A DNA stretch of 7,274 bases, from the NCBI GenBank assembly GCA_026193755.1, contig JAPHUI010000203.1, positions 1 through 7,274 of the forward strand. Direction: 5' to 3'. The notes beneath the pieces were generated by a model. That model was not told where the DNA came from. It worked only from the letters and a program-made list of their open reading frames with translations, and searched no databases. Of this stretch, positions 6,517 through 7,274 are shown one piece after another. Source of the stretch: Ignavibacteriaceae bacterium (GTDB lineage Bacteria > Bacteroidota > Ignavibacteria > Ignavibacteriales > Ignavibacteriaceae). The position numbers and the translations under genes are program-made. The stretch's first letter is position 1. The number at the start of each line of letters is the position of its first letter.

Positions 6517-7116
6517 ATGAAACAATTTCTGGTTGTCTTATTGTTTGCAATTGGATTCTGGACCTGCAATGCGCAGGACACAGAGAAAATGAAATCAAAG
6601 GATGTTCAAACAAAAAAAGAAAGTAAAGAAATGACTGTAGCAATTATAAATACGAATATGGGCAAAATAGAAATAGAACTATTTGCTGATAAAACTCCTA
6701 AGACATTTGAGAACTTTGTAGGTCTTGCAGAAAAAGGATATTACAAAGGAGTGATTTTTCATAGGGTGATTGACAAATTTATGATTCAGGGTGGTGATCC
6801 AACTGGAACAGGAAGGGGAGGAGAAAGCATTTGGGGAAAACCATTTGAAGATGAAATAGTTAAATCACTTGTATTTGATAAGCCCGGTTATCTTGCTATG
6901 GCGAACGCTGGTCCAAACACTAATGGAAGCCAGTTCTTTATTACCGTTGTGCCAACTTCATGGCTAAATGGAAAGCACACAATTTTTGGACAGGTTATAA
7001 ACGGAATGGATGTGGTTTATGCAATAAGTAAAGTTGCAACAAATAAAGCTGATAATAAACCACTCAAAGATGTTGTGATAGAATATGTGACGATAGAAAA
7101 AAGAGAAGCAAAATAA
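6517..7116 (+). CDS. Secreted cyclophilin-type peptidyl-prolyl cis-trans isomerase
   Basis: This 199-residue protein has a signal peptide ending C-N-A|Q (cleavage after residue 19), a charged lysine-rich spacer at about 21-39, and one cyclophilin domain from about 40 to 195. Active-site residues are visible: F-H-R at 81-83 (R83 corresponds to Arg55 of human CypA), F-M-I-Q-G-G-D at 88-94, [16 protein letters not shown] at 128-143, and W-L-N-G-K-H at 149-154 followed by F157-G158. It should catalyse proline isomerisation in the periplasm and may help fold outer-membrane or periplasmic proteins such as the barrel protein encoded two genes upstream. Cys17 lies near the end of the hydrophobic core, so a lipoprotein form is conceivable, but F-W-T-C is a poor lipobox. 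The gene is the last of the apparent operon, with a strong ribosome-binding site upstream and an intrinsic terminator 9 bases after its stop. Confidence 0.95.
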   Translation: MKQFLVVLLFAIGFWTCNAQDTEKMKSKDVQTKKESKEMTVAIINTNMGKIEIELFADKTPKTFENFVGLAEKGYYKGVIFHRVIDKFMIQGGDPTGTGRGGESIWGKPFEDEIVKSLVFDKPGYLAMANAGPNTNGSQFFITVVPTSWLNGKHTIFGQVINGMDVVYAISKVATNKADNKPLKDVVIEYVTIEKREAK

Positions 7117-7125
7117 ATCAATTAC

Positions 7126-7160
7126 AGCCGCATCTTAAATGGTGCGGCTTTTTATTTTTT
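7126..7160 (+). terminator. Rho-independent terminator after the cyclophilin gene
   Basis: AGCCGCATC (7126-7134) pairs with GGTGCGGCT (7141-7149) to form a 9-bp stem containing one G-T wobble, closing a six-base loop TTAAAT. The stem is followed by a T-rich tract interrupted once by A, running to 7160. There is no T-tract on the other side of the hairpin on the minus strand, so it acts in the + direction only. It marks the end of the transcription unit that enters from the left. The rest of the 48-base gap to the next gene contains no convincing promoter. Confidence 0.9.
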
Positions 7161-7164
7161 GTGA

Positions 7165-7274
7165 ATGACACACACCGAAACTAAACAAGAATTCTTCTCA
7201 TCACGCTGGTCGCTGATAATTGCAACAATTGGAATAGCTGTTGGCACAGGAAACATCTGGCGCTTTTCAAGAAT
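7165..7274 (+). CDS. Neurotransmitter:sodium symporter (NSS/SNF) family transporter, N-terminal fragment
   Basis: Thirty-six codons are present before the window ends. After a short polar start, the sequence S-R-W-S-L-I-I-A-T-I-G-I-A-V-G-T-G-N-I-W at 13-32, followed by R-F-S-R, matches the first membrane helix of NSS transporters, in which A-V-G-x-G-N-x-W-R-F-P is the hallmark and the asparagine helps bind sodium. Such proteins import amino acids or related solutes using the sodium gradient. The ATG at 7165 is the only possible start: a TGA in the same frame ends immediately before it, at 7162-7164. The hallmark proline is replaced by serine (S35). No Shine-Dalgarno sequence precedes the start; the bases just upstream are the T-tract of the terminator. 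The substrate cannot be judged from this fragment. Confidence 0.85.
   Translation, partial: MTHTETKQEFFSSRWSLIIATIGIAVGTGNIWRFSR

Noticed and set aside
7135..7161. Possible promoter for the transporter in the terminator region (TTAAAT loop, or a TAnnTTTG-like T-rich element)
   Set aside because: TTAAAT has no partner -35 sequence at a suitable distance, and the T-rich stretch misses the Bacteroidota -7 pattern by one base. Both are fully explained by the terminator loop and T-tract.
1..7274. Search for mobile elements, CRISPR repeats, tRNA or rRNA genes, or a defence island
   Set aside because: No transposase, integrase, regularly spaced direct repeats, terminal inverted repeats or structured RNA genes could be seen; the gene content is housekeeping throughout.

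Overview
The window is AT-rich bacterial chromosome that reads almost entirely on the + strand. Several features suggest a Gram-negative member of the Bacteroidota/Chlorobiota/Ignavibacteria group. There is an outer-membrane barrel protein and a LolA-type lipoprotein carrier. All three predicted exported proteins have glutamine directly after the predicted signal peptidase site, a habit known in Bacteroidota. The FtsK motor domain carries the K/R-H-[FY]-L-A ... E-x-I-I-T variant that I associate with this group. Near-consensus Shine-Dalgarno sequences are scarce. This placement is an inference; no rRNA or other phylogenetic marker is present.

Layout: the tail of gcvT (1-186); comB-like 2-phosphosulfolactate phosphatase (195-917); ftsK DNA translocase (930-3341); lolA (3353-3961); a flippase-like/UPF0104 multi-pass membrane protein (3948-4994); a small outer-membrane beta-barrel protein of unknown role (5000-5662); uppP undecaprenyl-diphosphate phosphatase (5659-6507); a secreted cyclophilin peptidyl-prolyl isomerase (6517-7116); an intrinsic terminator (7126-7160); and the first 36 codons of a neurotransmitter:sodium symporter family transporter (7165 to the window edge). 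The eight genes before the terminator are separated by at most 12 bases or overlap, with no internal promoter or terminator that I can recognise, so they probably form one transcription unit that begins upstream of the window. Two genes start at TTG codons embedded in the end of the preceding gene, which points to translational coupling.

Functionally the middle and right parts form an envelope/division block. FtsK moves chromosome DNA at the septum, LolA carries lipoproteins across the periplasm, UppP regenerates the undecaprenyl-phosphate carrier for peptidoglycan, the flippase-like protein may move a lipid, the cyclophilin can assist folding of exported proteins, and the barrel protein is a possible client. 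gcvT and comB are metabolic genes at the left end without an obvious link to this block.

I see no mobile element, CRISPR array, tRNA, rRNA, toxin-antitoxin pair or defence system. The window looks like ordinary core genome. The points worth a second look are the uniform A|Q signal-peptide junctions, the terminator that ends 4 bases before the next start codon, the comB gene outside its classical coenzyme M setting, and the unknown barrel and flippase-like genes beside uppP.
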